Source: Melissococcus plutonius ATCC 35311
GTDB lineage: Bacteria; Bacillota; Bacilli; Lactobacillales; Enterococcaceae
NCBI RefSeq assembly: GCF_000270185.1
Contig: NC_015516.1
Location: 1,779,501 to 1,843,500, forward strand
Length of the DNA stretch: 64,000 bases
Direction: 5' to 3'
Positions 19,389 to 32,011 of the stretch are shown here, one piece after another; position 1 is the first letter of the stretch, and every line of letters begins with the position of its first letter. The position numbers were made by a program, and so were the translations under genes. Under the pieces are notes generated by a model, which was not told the origin of the DNA, did no database searches, and saw nothing but the letters and a program-made list of their open reading frames with translations.

Positions 19389-20187
19389 TCTCTTCCTCTA
19401 ATTCTTTTTCATTTATATAGGTTTGGATTAATTCATAATCAAATCCCTTTCGAAATAATCCTTGCTTGACCTTTATTTGTTGTTTTGCTAATCCAAGTTT
19501 CCGACTTTTTTCCCATAACTGATCACCATATTTTTTTAGCAATTTCTTTTCTTGTTCTTCATCTTTTTCAAGCTGAAAATTATCCATAACTAAATCAATA
19601 ATTTCACTTTTGAATCCTCGCTGAAACAAATAAACTTTTATTTTTTGAATGGCTTCTTTAAAACTCTTATTCTGATAACGTTTAATAGATTTTTCTACAA
19701 TATGATTTGCAATACTTATTTGTTCATCTGGTGTAAAAATAAATAGTGCCTGTTGAATGAGTGTTTCATCTATTCCTTTCTTTTTTAAATATTGTTGAAT
19801 GAGTTGTGGTCCCTTCTCACACATTTGAATAGCTGTTCTTACATAGCTTTCGCTATACGTTTTATCATTAATCAATTGTAATTGTTTTAATCGTTCAATA
19901 ATTTTTTGACAATCAGTCACTGAATATTCTTTTTGTCTTAAATAATCAAAAATTTCTTTTTCAGAACGTAATTGATAACTTAAATAATTAAGTGCCAATT
20001 CCAACCCACTATCAAAGTGATTAGATTTTTCAATATGATTGATCAATTCATCAGATATCTCTTGTCCTTTTAATAAAAGATAATTAATCAACGTATCTTC
20101 CGATACGTGTAAAATCTTTCCAGAAGAAAGAGTTAGTAAATAAAATGGTGGTTTGTCCTTTGTAATATGTGTAATTGTATCCGTCAT
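19378..20187 (-). CDS. recX: Recombination regulator RecX
   Basis: This is an alpha-helical protein of about 269 residues made of three-helix repeats, typical of RecX, which binds and modulates RecA filaments. Recognisable segments are LNYLSYQLRSEKEIFDYL (repeat 1), VRTAIQMCEKGPQLIQQYL and VYLFQRGFKSEIIDLVMD. The ATG at 20187 is preferred; the GTG at 20196 overlaps a GGGGTGAG ribosome site. The last codons overlap the mutY start, so the two are one operon. It is divergent from rlmD. Confidence 0.9.
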   Translation of the reverse strand: MTDTITHITKDKPPFYLLTLSSGKILHVSEDTLINYLLLKGQEISDELINHIEKSNHFDSGLELALNYLSYQLRSEKEIFDYLRQKEYSVTDCQKIIERLKQLQLINDKTYSESYVRTAIQMCEKGPQLIQQYLKKKGIDETLIQQALFIFTPDEQISIANHIVEKSIKRYQNKSFKEAIQKIKVYLFQRGFKSEIIDLVMDNFQLEKDEEQEKKLLKKYGDQLWEKSRKLGLAKQQIKVKQGLFRKGFDYELIQTYINEKELEEENDE

Positions 20188-20303
20188 CTGTCTCACCCCG
20201 GTATAAGAACATACATTCTACTATATCATAGAATCCTTTAAAGCTAAACTAGTAAAATTATGTTAAAATAAAAAAAACAAAAGAAAAAAGGAAGAAATCA
20301 ATA

Positions 20304-21671
20304 GTGCAACAACTAAAAATTGATCAAATTATTCGATTAAAAATCAAACGTCTAGGTATTAATGGAGAAGGTATCGGTTACTATAAACAATTTATTGTCT
20401 TTGTGCCAAATGCTTTACCAAAAGAGGAAGTTGATGTTAGGATCGTTGTCATCACTCCAAAATTTGCAGAGGGAATCATTAAAAAAATACATAAAAATTC
20501 ACCAGAACGCATAACACCGGATTGTCCAGTTTATGAAACATGTGGAGGTTGTCAGCTCCAACATTTATCTTATGAAGCACAATTAATTTTCAAACGAGAT
20601 TTATTGAAGCAAGCTTTGGCAAAATTTAAACCAGAAAATTATTCTAATTACCCACTTCATAAAACACTTGGAATGAAAAATCCTTGGAATTATCGAAATA
20701 AAGCACAATTCCAATTAGCACAAACAAACAATAAAATTTATAGTGGTTTATATCAAGCAGGATCGCATCAAATTGTAGCTATTGACAATTGTCCAGTACA
20801 ACAAACTGTTATTAACGACATAATACAAAAAATTATCAAAATTCTAAACAATTATAATCTCCCTATTTATAATGAACAAAAAAACAGTGGAATTTTTAAA
20901 ACTTTAATGGTTCGTAATAGTATACAAACAGGTAAAGTTCAAGTTGTCTTTATTACTCAGTCAAAAAAATTTCCAAATAAATTAGCAATTATACAAGAAA
21001 TCATTCAAAAATGACCAGAGGTTATCTCGATAATGCAAAATATTCAAAATGAGAAAACTTCAGTTGTCATGGGTGAGGAAACTATTCACCTTTGGGGAGA
21101 ACATCAAATTGAGGAAAAAATCAATCAAGTAACGTTTAGGCTTTCTTCACGAGCTTTTTTCCAATTAAATCCTAAACAAACAGAAATTTTATATGGTGAG
21201 GCAATTAAGGCATTAGATCCTCTTCCAAGTGATAAAATTATTGATGCTTATTGTGGTGTTGGTACTATTGGAATAAGTATTGCTAGGAAGGTAAAAGAGG
21301 TACGTGGAATGGATACTATTCCACAAGCTATAGAAGATGCTAAACAAAATGCAAAAAAAGTTAATGCAACAAATACTTATTATGAAGTTGGAAATGCAGA
21401 AAAGCTATTACCTAAGTGGTTAGAACAGGGATTTATACCAGATGGTATCATTGTTGATCCACCAAGAGTTGGTTTAGATAAAAAGTTGCTTCAAACAATC
21501 TTGAATTTTCCACCTAAAAAACTTGTATATATTTCTTGTAATGTTTCTACATTGGCAAGAGATTTGGTAAGCTTGACCAAAGTTTTTAAGGTTGATTATC
21601 TTCAATCTATTGATATGTTTCCACAAACCGCACGTTGTGAAGTTGTTGCCAAACTTACAAGAAAAAAATAA
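20304..21671 (+). pseudogene. rlmD: 23S rRNA (uracil-C5)-methyltransferase (RlmD/RumA family), internal stop
   Basis: This SAM-dependent enzyme makes 5-methyluridine in 23S rRNA. The 5' part (20304-21014, 236 aa, GTG start with AAAAGGAAG) holds the TRAM domain and iron-sulfur cysteines (CPVYETCGGCQL, and a later DNCPV). The 3' part (same frame, to 21671) holds the SAM loop DAYCGVGTIG, VDPPRVGLD and the catalytic cysteine in YISCNVSTLARDL. They are separated by one in-frame TGA at 21012-21014 (codon 237), where relatives have a sense codon before PEVISIMQNI. Restored length is about 455 aa, normal for the family. If the stop is real the product lacks the whole catalytic domain. Confidence 0.9.
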
Positions 21672-22013
21672 ATTTCCATTTAAAATCTTTATAGAAAGTT
21701 CAATTACATCACCTAATACTATTATAATAAGTATTTGTTACTGTTACCAATTATAAATATATAGTACAAAATTTTGATAGTTAACAAAATTTTATAGCTT
21801 TGTATATTGTAAATTTGTTGATCTTTACTACTTTAATTATTTAGCTGAATTTTTATAAAAACAAATATAGGACCTAAATTTATTAATTTAAGTCCTATCT
21901 TTGTTTTTGATTTAAATAAATGATATTATGCAATAGTTTTTTAGCCAAAATACAAAAATTTTTGTTTTAAAATCTATCTATTTTCTTTTCTTATTTCTTC
22001 ATCTTTAAAGCTG
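21672..22013. other. Intergenic region between convergent rlmD and dps
   Basis: It holds the terminator at 21857-21908. No coding or RNA gene was recognised in the rest. Confidence 0.6.
21857..21908. terminator. Bidirectional terminator between rlmD and dps
   Basis: AAAAACAAA (21857-21865) pairs with TTTGTTTTT (21900-21908), and ATAGGAC (21867-21873) pairs with GTCCTAT (21892-21898), with further pairing inside. T tracts exist on both strands. Confidence 0.8.
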
Positions 22014-22490
22014 TTATTTTGTATCTGGATCAATTTCTGGTGCTTTTCCTAATTTTGCCTGCAACATCCAGATATTTTTCTCCAGAGCAGCCTTATGTGC
22101 AATTAGTATATCCTGTGTAGATAAATCATTTTCATTACCTGAAACTTCAATACCTTTTTCATATAAACCTTCTAAATAACGATAACCTGCTACCAAGTTT
22201 TCCATTCGTTCTGGAATGGTACGATTCCAATTACCAATTTCATCTTTGATTTTAGTATTATCAGCAAACTCTTTCAAGGTGGCATAAGGGGAACCATCAA
22301 GAGTAATTAAACGTTCTGCTACATCATCAAGTTGTGCATTGATTTCAGCCATATAATCATCCATTTTTGGATGAAGAGTAAGGAATTCTGGGCCACGCAT
22401 ATACCAATGAGTTTGATGAATAACCACAGCAAATTGACTCAAATCAGCAACCAATTGATTTAAAATTTTTTTCGTTTGTGTATATTTCAT
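22014..22490 (-). CDS. dps: Dps-family ferritin-like DNA-protection protein
   Basis: This is a 158-residue Dps/mini-ferritin that would oxidise and store iron and protect DNA in stationary phase or under peroxide. The inter-subunit ferroxidase motif is visible: HQTHWYMRGPEF (His 25 and His 29 region) followed by HPKMDDYMAEI and LDDVAERLITLDGSP. The length is typical. It lies alone, on the minus strand, facing rlmD. A TATAAT-like hexamer lies about 30 bp before the ribosome site. Confidence 0.93.
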   Translation of the reverse strand: MKYTQTKKILNQLVADLSQFAVVIHQTHWYMRGPEFLTLHPKMDDYMAEINAQLDDVAERLITLDGSPYATLKEFADNTKIKDEIGNWNRTIPERMENLVAGYRYLEGLYEKGIEVSGNENDLSTQDILIAHKAALEKNIWMLQAKLGKAPEIDPDTK

Positions 22491-22714
22491 TCTATATCAT
22501 CTCCTATAATTTACTAACCAAATTATAGTATGAATAGATGAAAAAGTATAATTAAATCATTTAATTTAAATAAATTTTAATTAAAACTTATTTTAATTGA
22601 AATTTTACAAGATAAATTTAGAATAATCATTTATCAATTCACTTCAACTTTACTTAGTTTAAGCATATTTAAAAAATAAAATAAACAATTTTACGTAATT
22701 TACTGTTAAGGAGG

Positions 22715-23425
22715 TTGATAATTATTTCGTTTAATTATTATTGTTTTATATTTATTTTTGGTTGTTGCTTAGGTTCTGCAAGTGGTGTTATCGCAGAACG
22801 ATTACCTATGAAACAACCAATATTTTTTACTCATTCACAATGTATTCATTGCAAAAAAAAGCTTGCATTTATTGATCTAATTCCTATAATTTCATGTTTA
22901 ATTCAAGGTTTTCACTGTCGTTATTGCCTTAAACAATTGCCCAGTATCTATTTAGTAGAAGAATTATTAGGTGGATTTTTTTCCTTGCTAGTCTTAAAAA
23001 ATGGTATTGATTTTTCTTCCTTTTATATATATATTTTTTTGCTTCAGGCTTTTTTATTATCACTAACTGACTTTTTATATTGGAAGGTAGAACCAAAAAT
23101 CCTCTATCCACTATTCTTATTTTTATTAAGCTTACACCTGTTTTTAAATCAAACACTATTTTGGAAAACGGGTATTGGTATCTTTCTTTTATTTACTTGT
23201 TTTACCTATTTTACTAACAACAGTATGGGATATGGAGATGTTATTTTACTCAGTTGCTGGAGTATCCTATTAGGTCATATAGCCATCCTTCATATTATTT
23301 TTTTAGCCAGTATTAATGGACTACTCTTTTGTATTATTAATAAATTATTATTTAAAAAAAATTATCGAAAAATTCCATTTGTGCCTTTTTTAAGTATAGG
23401 TTTATTTTTTTATTTGTATATATAA
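22715..23425 (+). CDS. comC: Type IV prepilin peptidase (ComC/GspO family)
   Basis: This membrane aspartyl protease cleaves and N-methylates prepilins of the competence pseudopilus. It keeps the N-terminal LGSASGVIAERLP, two CXXC zinc pairs (CIHC near residue 45, CRYC near 71), and both catalytic aspartates (LTDFLYW near 127, GYGDVIL near 171). Several membrane helices follow and the length (about 236) is normal. The start is unclear: an AAGGAGG site ends at 22714, directly against TTG at 22715. The well-spaced codons are ATT at 22721 or 22724, and there is no ATG or GTG before the first motif. No other com genes lie nearby. Confidence 0.85.
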   Translation: MIIISFNYYCFIFIFGCCLGSASGVIAERLPMKQPIFFTHSQCIHCKKKLAFIDLIPIISCLIQGFHCRYCLKQLPSIYLVEELLGGFFSLLVLKNGIDFSSFYIYIFLLQAFLLSLTDFLYWKVEPKILYPLFLFLLSLHLFLNQTLFWKTGIGIFLLFTCFTYFTNNSMGYGDVILLSCWSILLGHIAILHIIFLASINGLLFCIINKLLFKKNYRKIPFVPFLSIGLFFYLYI

Positions 23426-23567
23426 TTTAATTTAAAGTAAATAGATAAATAAGAAATTAAGTTTATTTAAAAAAGCAAAAATTTTAACAATTATTGCCTA
23501 AATTTACACAGTTTATCTAATTATGCTTAAATAAATTATTGTTATCATGTTCATTTTTACGAATTAA

Positions 23568-23609
23568 AACTGTCGGAACGTAAATCCCATTGATTTTATT
23601 CCGACAGTT
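23568..23609 (-). terminator. Intrinsic terminator of msrA
   Basis: AACTGTCGGAA (23568-23578) pairs exactly with TTCCGACAGTT (23599-23609). On the minus strand it is followed by TTAATTCG, with extra T from the stem. It lies 18 bp past the msrA stop and also faces comC. Confidence 0.82.
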
Positions 23610-23626
23610 CTAAATAATTTTTATTT

Positions 23627-24169
23627 TTAATCTTCTTTGTTAGTTTTCCAATTTTTACGAATAAATCTTGCTCTTCCAGATCCTTCTCTATACATATTGT
23701 AGTGTAATGAATTTTTTTTATAGTAATCTTGATGATAGTCTTCCGCTGGATAGAATGTTTTAGCTGGTTCAATTTGTGTCACAATTTGTTTATCAAAACG
23801 ACCACTTTTTTGTAATTTTTCTTTTGATTTTTCTGCTATTTCTTTTTGTTGCTCATTATTATAATAAATAACTGGACGATAAGAATCTCCTCTATCAGCA
23901 AATTGACCAAATTCATCTGTTGGATCTGTCTGTTGCCAATAAATGTCAACTAATTGTTCATATGAAATAATTGATGGATCGTAAGTAATCTCAACTGCTT
24001 CTGTATGTCCAGTCGTACCAGTTGTCACTTGTTCGTACGTTGGATTTGACACATCACCACCGGTATATCCAGACACAACTGCAAGAATTCCAGGTTGTGT
24101 ATCAAAAGGTTTTACCATACACCAAAAACAACCACCAGCAAAAATTGCTTTTTCATAATCTTTTGCCAT
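23627..24169 (-). CDS. msrA: Peptide methionine sulfoxide reductase A
   Basis: This 180-residue enzyme reduces methionine-S-sulfoxide in oxidised proteins. The catalytic motif [11 protein letters not shown] is at residues 12-22. Downstream are [15 protein letters not shown], the [17 protein letters not shown] block and AEDYHQDY. The protein is the usual length. No msrB is fused or adjacent. Confidence 0.95.
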   Translation of the reverse strand: MAKDYEKAIFAGGCFWCMVKPFDTQPGILAVVSGYTGGDVSNPTYEQVTTGTTGHTEAVEITYDPSIISYEQLVDIYWQQTDPTDEFGQFADRGDSYRPVIYYNNEQQKEIAEKSKEKLQKSGRFDKQIVTQIEPAKTFYPAEDYHQDYYKKNSLHYNMYREGSGRARFIRKNWKTNKED

Positions 24170-24397
24170 TATTCTTCCTCCCTTATATTACAGTTTTTAC
24201 CATTATTCTTAACTTTATCATAAATTCTTACAAGAAAAAATTAATTAATTTTGAACAAATAAAAATGATTCATCAATAAATTAAGCAACATTCTATTAAT
24301 CAAATTAAAAATAGGCTAGTTTGTTATACATGAATTGCTAAAATAAATATATAATCAAAGTTAACTTTATCTATATCTAATCATTTTTATTGTTAAT
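24170..24397. other. Intergenic region between rpoC and msrA
   Basis: AT-rich sequence upstream of msrA. No gene was recognised. Confidence 0.5.
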
Positions 24398-24446
24398 AAA
24401 AAAACAAGTTAGTAAAACTAGTAAAGTTTTACAACTTGTTTTTTTT
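24398..24446 (-). terminator. Intrinsic terminator of the rpoBC operon
   Basis: AAAAAAACAAGTT pairs with AACTTGTTTTTTT, with inner GTAAAAC/GTTTTAC. It begins 6 bp after the rpoC stop and has long A/T runs on both sides. Confidence 0.88.
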
Positions 24447-24451
24447 AAAAA

Positions 24452-27400
24452 TTATTTATTTAACTCATTTAAAGCATCTTCAGCTGCCATTTGTGCTTCA
24501 ATATCAGAAATGCTATACACATTTTTACTTGTTTCTTTTACTTCTTTTGGTTCCATGTTCCGGTAACGAGCCATTCCTGTGCCAGCAGGAATGATTTTAC
24601 CAATAATTACATTTTCTTTCAAACCAAGCAACGGATCTTTCTTTCCACGAATTGCTGCATCTGTCAATACACGTGTTGTTTCCTGGAAAGAAGCTGCTGA
24701 TAAGAAGCTATTTGTTTCTAATGAAGCTTTAGTAATACCTAATAATACTGGACGACTTGTTGCTGGTATACCACCAACAATTAATGTATCATAATTACGA
24801 TCTTTAAATTCTGATATATCCATTAAAGTACCTGGTAAGATTTCGGTATCACCTGGATCCATAATACGAACTTTTCTCAACATTTGACGAACCATTACTT
24901 CAATATGCTTATCACCAATTTCCACACCTTGCATGCGGTAAACTCGTTGTACTTCACGCAATAAGTAATTTTCAACTGAAAGAACATCACGTACTTGTAA
25001 TAATTGTTTTGGATCGATGGATCCTTCAGTTAATGGTGTTCCACGATGAATATTATCTCCTTCAGCAACCTTCATACGTGCTGTGTAAGGGACAGTATAA
25101 GTTCTTGTATCTGTATCGCCTTTAATTGTTACTTCTTTCGTACGAGTTGCTGGGTCCTCAGTAATTGCAATAACTTCACCGGTAACTTCAGTAATTACAG
25201 CTTGACCTTTTGGATTACGTGCTTCAAAAATTTCTTGAATACGAGGTAACCCTTGAGTAATATCATCTCCAGCAACTCCGCCTGTATGGAAAGTACGCAT
25301 AGTCAACTGTGTACCTGGTTCACCGATAGACTGAGCTGCAATTGTTCCAACTGCTTCACCAACCTCAACATCAGAACCGGTTGCCAAATTACGTCCATAA
25401 CAATGATGACAAACACCGTGTTTAGTATTACAGGTAAATACAGAGCGAATTGTTACTTTTTCAATGCCAGCATCAATAATTTCTCTAGCAATGTCTTCAG
25501 AGATCAATTGATTTTCACCAATAATTACCTTTTTAGTTTCTGGATGGATCACTGATTTTCTCGTGTAACGCCCAATTAAACGTTCTTCTAAGGATTCAAT
25601 AATCTCGTTTCCTTCACGAATTGCCTGAATTTCAAGACCTCGATCTGTACCACAATCATCTTCACGAATAATAACATCTTGAGCAACATCGACTAGACGA
25701 CGTGTCAAATATCCAGAATCGGCTGTTTTAAGTGCCGTATCTGTCATTCCTTTACGAGCACCATGAGTTGAGATGAACATTTCTAATACGGATAGTCCCT
25801 CACGGAAATTAGAAATAATTGGTAATTCCATAATCTGTCCATTAGGAGCTGCCATCAATCCACGCATCCCAGCAAGCTGAGTAAAGTTAGAAATATTACC
25901 ACGAGCACCAGAATCAGACATCATAAAGATTGGATTTTTAGCATCCAAACTTTCCATCAATTCCTGTTGAATTTCATCTTTTGAAGCATTCCATACAGCA
26001 ATAACTCTCTCGTAACGTTCAGTGTTTGTAATTAATCCACGACGAAATTGTTTTGTTATGATGACATCAACTTGCTTATGAGCTTCATCGATAATTGCTT
26101 GTTTTTCATGTAAAACCATGATATCAGCAATCCCAACTGTCATTCCAGCATAGGTTGAATGTTTATATCCTAAATCCTTCATTCGATCCAGCATTTTAGA
26201 TGTTTCCGTGACATGGAATCGTTTGAAGACTTCTGAGATGATATTTCCTAGATTTTTCTTCTTAAACGGCAGAATTAATTCCTGTTCTTTAATATGGGCA
26301 GGAATGTCTACCCCTGCTTCAACAAAGTATTTATCTGGAGTTTGAACAGTCAGATTATAATCTGTTGGTTCATTTAAATAAGGAAATTCCATTGGCATGA
26401 TTTCATTGAAAATAATTTTTCCAACGGTTGTAATTAAAATACGTTCTTTTTGCCATTCAGTAAATGGTTTTTCGCCTAATAATGTTGTTTGAACACCAAT
26501 TCTTGAATGCAAATGCACATAACCATTCTGCCAAGCTAATACTGCTTCATTCATATCACGGAAGATCATTCCTTCGCCTTCACGATCTTTTTCTTCCATT
26601 GTCAAATAATAATTTCCTAAAACCATATCTTGTGACGGCGTAACAACTGGTTTTCCATCCTTAGGATTTAGAATATTTTGAGCAGCTAACATTAACATTC
26701 TTGCTTCTGCTTGAGCTTCTTCATTCAACGGTACGTGTACCGCCATTTGGTCACCATCAAAGTCAGCATTATAAGCTTCACACGCTAATGGATGCAACCG
26801 AATGGCACGTCCTTCAACCAATACTGGTTCAAATGCCTGAATACCTAATCTGTGCAGTGTAGGTGCCCGGTTTAATAAAACCGGATGTTCTTGAATAACT
26901 TCTTCCAAAATATCCCAAACTTCATCTTCTTGACGTTCAATTTTTCGTTTAGCATTTTTGATATTCGTAGCAATTTCACGCTGAACCAACTCACGCATCA
27001 CAAATGGTTTGAATAATTCAAGTGCCATTTCTTTTGGTAGTCCACACTGATACATTTTTAAAAATGGACCAACAACAATAACTGAACGACCCGAATAATC
27101 AACACGTTTTCCTAATAAGTTTTGACGGAAACGACCTTGCTTTCCTTTCAACATATGTGATAAGGACTTTAATGGACGATTCCCTGGTCCAGTTACCGGA
27201 CGACCACGTCTACCATTGTCAATCAATGCATCTACCGCTTCTTGTAACATACGTTTTTCATTTTGAACAATAATGTTCGGTGCATTTAAATCTAATAATC
27301 GTTTTAACCGATTATTTCGGTTAATTACACGTCGATATAAATCATTCAAATCAGAAGTAGCGAAACGTCCACCTTCAAGCTGAACCATTGGTCGTAAATC

Positions 27401-28108
27401 AGGTGGAATAACAGGAATAACGTCCATAATCATCCAACTTAATTGATTACCAGAAGATCGAAATGCTTCAAGTATATCCAAACGACGAATAGCACGTGTC
27501 CGTTTTTGTCCTTGTGCTGTTTTCAACTCTTCTTTTAATTCAGCTACTTCACCTTCAACATCAACATTGTCAAGTAACTGCTTAATTGCTTCTGCACCCA
27601 TCGCAGCAGTGAATTCTTGTCCATATTGCTCACGTTTTTCTCTATATTCACGTTCTGTCAATAATTGTTTCTTTTCAAGTGATGTATTTCCAGGCTCAAT
27701 AACTACATAAGAGGCAAAATAGATAATTTCTTCCAAAGCACGCGGACTCATATCTAAAACTAGACCCATTCGTGAAGGAATTCCTTTAAAGTACCAAATA
27801 TGTGATACAGGTGCTGCTAGTTCAATATGTCCCATTCTCTCACGACGTACCTTAGAACGAGTAACTTCAACGCCACAGCGATCACAAACAATGCCTTTAT
27901 AACGAATTCTCTTGTACTTCCCACAGGCACATTCCCAGTCTTTCGTTGGTCCAAAGATTCGCTCACAAAACAAACCTTCACGCTCTGGTTTTAGTGTTCG
28001 ATAATTAATAGTCTCAGGTTTTTTTACTTCACCATATGACCAGCTTCTAATTTTTTCTGGAGAAGCTAATCCAATTTGCATACTTTCAAAATTATTTACA
28101 TCGATCAA
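24452..28108 (-). CDS. rpoC: DNA-directed RNA polymerase subunit beta'
   Basis: This 1218-residue subunit forms the catalytic cleft of RNA polymerase with beta. It has the N-terminal zinc ribbon ([13 protein letters not shown] with CDRCGVEV), the catalytic triad [12 protein letters not shown] near residue 450, the bridge-helix/trigger-loop region ([36 protein letters not shown]) and the second zinc site [13 protein letters not shown]. The start is TTG at 28108 with GGAGGG 8 bp upstream. It follows rpoB after a 173-bp spacer. Confidence 0.98.
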   Translation of the reverse strand: MIDVNNFESMQIGLASPEKIRSWSYGEVKKPETINYRTLKPEREGLFCERIFGPTKDWECACGKYKRIRYKGIVCDRCGVEVTRSKVRRERMGHIELAAPVSHIWYFKGIPSRMGLVLDMSPRALEEIIYFASYVVIEPGNTSLEKKQLLTEREYREKREQYGQEFTAAMGAEAIKQLLDNVDVEGEVAELKEELKTAQGQKRTRAIRRLDILEAFRSSGNQLSWMIMDVIPVIPPDLRPMVQLEGGRFATSDLNDLYRRVINRNNRLKRLLDLNAPNIIVQNEKRMLQEAVDALIDNGRRGRPVTGPGNRPLKSLSHMLKGKQGRFRQNLLGKRVDYSGRSVIVVGPFLKMYQCGLPKEMALELFKPFVMRELVQREIATNIKNAKRKIERQEDEVWDILEEVIQEHPVLLNRAPTLHRLGIQAFEPVLVEGRAIRLHPLACEAYNADFDGDQMAVHVPLNEEAQAEARMLMLAAQNILNPKDGKPVVTPSQDMVLGNYYLTMEEKDREGEGMIFRDMNEAVLAWQNGYVHLHSRIGVQTTLLGEKPFTEWQKERILITTVGKIIFNEIMPMEFPYLNEPTDYNLTVQTPDKYFVEAGVDIPAHIKEQELILPFKKKNLGNIISEVFKRFHVTETSKMLDRMKDLGYKHSTYAGMTVGIADIMVLHEKQAIIDEAHKQVDVIITKQFRRGLITNTERYERVIAVWNASKDEIQQELMESLDAKNPIFMMSDSGARGNISNFTQLAGMRGLMAAPNGQIMELPIISNFREGLSVLEMFISTHGARKGMTDTALKTADSGYLTRRLVDVAQDVIIREDDCGTDRGLEIQAIREGNEIIESLEERLIGRYTRKSVIHPETKKVIIGENQLISEDIAREIIDAGIEKVTIRSVFTCNTKHGVCHHCYGRNLATGSDVEVGEAVGTIAAQSIGEPGTQLTMRTFHTGGVAGDDITQGLPRIQEIFEARNPKGQAVITEVTGEVIAITEDPATRTKEVTIKGDTDTRTYTVPYTARMKVAEGDNIHRGTPLTEGSIDPKQLLQVRDVLSVENYLLREVQRVYRMQGVEIGDKHIEVMVRQMLRKVRIMDPGDTEILPGTLMDISEFKDRNYDTLIVGGIPATSRPVLLGITKASLETNSFLSAASFQETTRVLTDAAIRGKKDPLLGLKENVIIGKIIPAGTGMARYRNMEPKEVKETSKNVYSISDIEAQMAAEDALNELNK

Positions 28109-28281
28109 AAGGAATTCCCTCCATTTCCTTGATTGTCAGATGTTCAAAATAATTCCTTTACTATGAAAAATCTGTATTAAAATAAACAGCTATTTATTTT
28201 TACAGATCTTTCATATCTGGCGGGAAAATATTTTTAAACTTCTTATCGCTTTGCTTTGCTTTTTTAAAACAATTGACGTAT

Positions 28282-31200
28282 CTATTTATCTAAATCATCT
28301 TCGGCTGTTTCAAATTTTTGAATTGTATCATCTGCTTCATCATCATTTAAAGCATATGCTTCTTGTTCCAATTGTTTTGCCGATTGCTGCTCAGCAAATT
28401 TTGTTAATGCATCAACAGTGATCAAATCGTCATCATCATCATCCATGTCTCTTAACTCAATTTCTTTTTCGTCAATATTTAATACACGCATGTTCAAACC
28501 TAAGGCTTGGAGTTCTTTGACCAGTACTCGGAATGATTCAGGAACACCTGGTTTTGGAATTGGCTCATTTTTGACAATAGCTTCGTAAGTTTTTACACGA
28601 CCAACTACGTCATCAGATTTGTAGGTTAAGATTTCTTGTAAAGTATAAGCTGCACCATAAGCTTCCAATGCCCATACTTCCATTTCACCAAATCGTTGTC
28701 CACCAAATTGTGCTTTCCCACCTAGAGGTTGTTGAGTAACTAATGAATAAGGTCCAATTGAACGAGCATGTAATTTATCATCGACCATATGTGCTAATTT
28801 AATCATGTACATGACACCAACAGATATACGATTATCAAACGGTTCACCGGTACGCCCATCATATAAAATAGTCTTAGCATCACTAGCCATACCTGCTTCA
28901 CGAACAGTTTCCCAAACATCTTCATCAATTGCTCCATCAAAGACTGGTGTAGCAACATGAATACCTAATTGACGGGCAGCCATTCCTAAATGAAGTTCTA
29001 ACACTTGTCCAATATTCATACGTGATGGCACACCTAAAGGATTTAACATAATATCAATTGGTGTTCCATCTGGAAGAAACGGCATATCTTCTTCCGGCAT
29101 AATTCTAGACACAACCCCTTTATTTCCATGACGACCAGCCATTTTATCTCCTTCGTGGATTTTCCGTTTTTGAACAATGTATACACGAACAAGAATATTG
29201 ACACCTGGAGATAATTCATCGCCCGCTTCACGAGTGAAAATCTTGACATCATGAACAATGCCACCACCGCCATGTGGTACACGAAGTGATGTATCACGTA
29301 CCTCACGTGCTTTTTCACCAAAAATCGCATGCAATAAACGTTCTTCTGCTGAAAGTTCTGTTACGCCTTTAGGAGTTACCTTACCAACTAATAGATCCCC
29401 ATCATGAACTTCAGCACCGATTCGAATAATTCCCATTTCATCTAGGTCTTTTAACGCATCTTCTCCTACATTAGGAATTTCACGAGTAATTTCTTCTGGT
29501 CCTAATTTTGTATCTCGTGCTTCAGATTCATATTCTTCAATATGAATAGAAGTGTATACATCATCTTTAACCAAACGTCGACTCATAATAACCGCGTCTT
29601 CATAGTTATAGCCTTCCCAAGTCATAAAAGCGACCAAGACATTTTGTCCTAAAGCCATTTCTCCTTCTTCCATCGAAGGACCATCAGCTAAAATATCCCC
29701 TTTTTCAACTTTTTCACCTAAATGGATAATTGGACGTTGATTATAACTTGTTCCTGAGTTTGAGCGACGGAATTTTGTTACCATATATTTGTCTAAAGCA
29801 CCATTATTTCTTCGAACACGAATCTCAGATGCATCAACATATTCAACTACACCATCATATTTACATAATAAGGAAGCACCTGAGTCATGAGCTGATTTGT
29901 ATTCCATCCCAGTACCAACAAGCGGTGAATGTGGTGAAACCAATGGAACAGCCTGACGTTGCATGTTTGCTCCCATTAAAGCTCGGTTGGAGTCATCATT
30001 TTCTAAGAAAGGAATACATGCAGTAGCTACTGCAACTACTTGTTTTGGTGAAACATCCATGTAATCCACTTTCTCAACAGCAACTTCTAAGTTTTCGCTT
30101 TGAAGACGAGCCATAACAACATCCTCAGCGAAGGTACCATCTTCATTTAATGGTGAATTTGCCTGAGCAACAATATAATGGTCTTCAATATCAGCAGTTA
30201 GATAGTCTACTTGATTTGTTACTTGGCTTGTTTCACGATTCACTCGTCGATAAGGTGTCTCAATAAAGCCAAATTTATTTACCTTTGCATAGCTAGATAA
30301 GCTATTGATCAATCCAATATTTGGACCTTCGGGTGTTTCAATTGGACACATACGTCCATAGTGAGAGTAATGAACATCTCGCACTTCATAACCAGCACGA
30401 TCACGTGTTAGTCCACCAGGTCCTAAAGCAGATAAACGACGTTTATGTGTCAATTCACCTAGCGGATTTGTTTGATCCATAAATTGTGATAATTGTGAAG
30501 AACCGAAAAATTCTTTAATACTAGCTACTACAGGGCGAATATTAATCAACAATTGAGGTGTTAGTGTTTCAGTGTCTTGGATAGACATCCGTTCACGAAC
30601 GACACGCTCCATTCTTGCCAAACCAATGCGAAATTGATTTTGTAATAATTCACCAACCGAACGAATTCGGCGATTTCCTAAATGGTCAATATCATCAACA
30701 TTACCAATACCTTCCATCAAGTTGAAGAAATAACTCATTGATGCAATAATATCAGCTGGTTGAATTGTTTTTACATCATTTGTTGGATAATTATTTCCCA
30801 CTACATTAATTACTCGTTCTGGATCTTTAGGCGAAACAACCTTAATTGTCTGAACTGTTACAGGTTCAGTCGCTACACCATCCTCACTTGGATAGTAAGT
30901 AATGCTGTTTAGGCCATGATCAAGGGCATCATTCAATGTTTCTATTACTTGATGAGTTAGGATTGTTTCCTTCTCAGCAAGAATTTCACCTGTTTCTGGA
31001 TCAACAAGGGTTTCACCTAATGTTAGATTTAATAAACGAGTCTTTAAATCTAATTTTTTATTTACTTTATAACGACCCACACTTGCTAGATCATACCGTT
31101 TTGGATCAAAAAAGCGAGCATTTAATAAGTTACGTGAACTGTCCGCTGTTTTTGGTTCACCTGGACGTAAACGTTCATAAATATCTTTTAATCCTTCTTC

Positions 31201-31902
31201 AGTACGTGAATCATTTGTATTTTTATGTAAATCTTTTTCAATTGTATTACGTAAACTTTCACTATCTCCAAAGATTTCAAAAATCGTATCATCTGATCCA
31301 AATCCTAAAGCACGAACAAGAACAGTCAATGGAATTTTACGTGTACGGTCAATCCTTACATAAGAAATATCTTTTGCGTCCGTTTCTAACTCTAGCCAAG
31401 CACCACGGTTTGGAATAACAGTTGAACCAAAACCTTCTTTGCCATTTTTATCAACCTTGCCATGAAAATAAACACCCGGGGAACGAACTAACTGTGAAAC
31501 AATTACCCGTTCTGCTCCATTAATAATGAACGTACCCATTTCAGTCATTAAAGGAAAATCACCAAAGAAAACTTCTTGTGATTTTATTTCACCCGTCTCA
31601 CGATTGGTTAAGCGTAAGGTAACATGAAGGGGGGCAGAGTAGTTTGCATCATGCGCACGTGCTTCTTCTACTGTATATTTTGGCTCTTTTAGTTCATAAT
31701 CAACAAACTCTAAAGAAAGCTTTCCTTGAAAATCTTCAATAGGTAAAATGTCCTCGAACATTTCTCGTAATCCTTCATCTAAAAACCATTGATAAGAGTC
31801 TGTTTGGATTTCGATTAAATTTGGTAATTCTAGCACTTCACTGATACGTGCGAAACTTCTACGTTCGCGATGTTTTCCGTATTTTACTACGTGTCCAGCC
31901 AA
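28282..31902 (-). CDS. rpoB: DNA-directed RNA polymerase subunit beta
   Basis: This subunit is about 1206 residues. The rifampicin-binding cluster [18 protein letters not shown] then [11 protein letters not shown] is of the sensitive type. Other landmarks are [25 protein letters not shown] and [15 protein letters not shown]. The start is placed at TTG 31902 ([12 protein letters not shown]), 6 bp after a GGGGTG site; a GTG at 31911 is in frame but is part of that site. A 240-nt leader with two terminator-like hairpins separates it from a strong promoter at 32144-32172. Confidence 0.97.
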   Translation of the reverse strand: MAGHVVKYGKHRERRSFARISEVLELPNLIEIQTDSYQWFLDEGLREMFEDILPIEDFQGKLSLEFVDYELKEPKYTVEEARAHDANYSAPLHVTLRLTNRETGEIKSQEVFFGDFPLMTEMGTFIINGAERVIVSQLVRSPGVYFHGKVDKNGKEGFGSTVIPNRGAWLELETDAKDISYVRIDRTRKIPLTVLVRALGFGSDDTIFEIFGDSESLRNTIEKDLHKNTNDSRTEEGLKDIYERLRPGEPKTADSSRNLLNARFFDPKRYDLASVGRYKVNKKLDLKTRLLNLTLGETLVDPETGEILAEKETILTHQVIETLNDALDHGLNSITYYPSEDGVATEPVTVQTIKVVSPKDPERVINVVGNNYPTNDVKTIQPADIIASMSYFFNLMEGIGNVDDIDHLGNRRIRSVGELLQNQFRIGLARMERVVRERMSIQDTETLTPQLLINIRPVVASIKEFFGSSQLSQFMDQTNPLGELTHKRRLSALGPGGLTRDRAGYEVRDVHYSHYGRMCPIETPEGPNIGLINSLSSYAKVNKFGFIETPYRRVNRETSQVTNQVDYLTADIEDHYIVAQANSPLNEDGTFAEDVVMARLQSENLEVAVEKVDYMDVSPKQVVAVATACIPFLENDDSNRALMGANMQRQAVPLVSPHSPLVGTGMEYKSAHDSGASLLCKYDGVVEYVDASEIRVRRNNGALDKYMVTKFRRSNSGTSYNQRPIIHLGEKVEKGDILADGPSMEEGEMALGQNVLVAFMTWEGYNYEDAVIMSRRLVKDDVYTSIHIEEYESEARDTKLGPEEITREIPNVGEDALKDLDEMGIIRIGAEVHDGDLLVGKVTPKGVTELSAEERLLHAIFGEKAREVRDTSLRVPHGGGGIVHDVKIFTREAGDELSPGVNILVRVYIVQKRKIHEGDKMAGRHGNKGVVSRIMPEEDMPFLPDGTPIDIMLNPLGVPSRMNIGQVLELHLGMAARQLGIHVATPVFDGAIDEDVWETVREAGMASDAKTILYDGRTGEPFDNRISVGVMYMIKLAHMVDDKLHARSIGPYSLVTQQPLGGKAQFGGQRFGEMEVWALEAYGAAYTLQEILTYKSDDVVGRVKTYEAIVKNEPIPKPGVPESFRVLVKELQALGLNMRVLNIDEKEIELRDMDDDDDDLITVDALTKFAEQQSAKQLEQEAYALNDDEADDTIQKFETAEDDLDK

Positions 31903-32011
31903 GTTCTTCACCCCTTTGAGTATATTTCTACCAAAACTGACCTAAAAAATTACATTTAAGTTACTTTGATTATAATTACGTAACAAAAAGCATTTTTTGC
32001 GGTTTTTAGGC

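Noticed and set aside
24491-31418. Several open frames on the plus strand inside rpoC and rpoB
   Set aside because: They lie fully antisense to two long, motif-rich essential genes and have no ribosome sites or recognisable domains.
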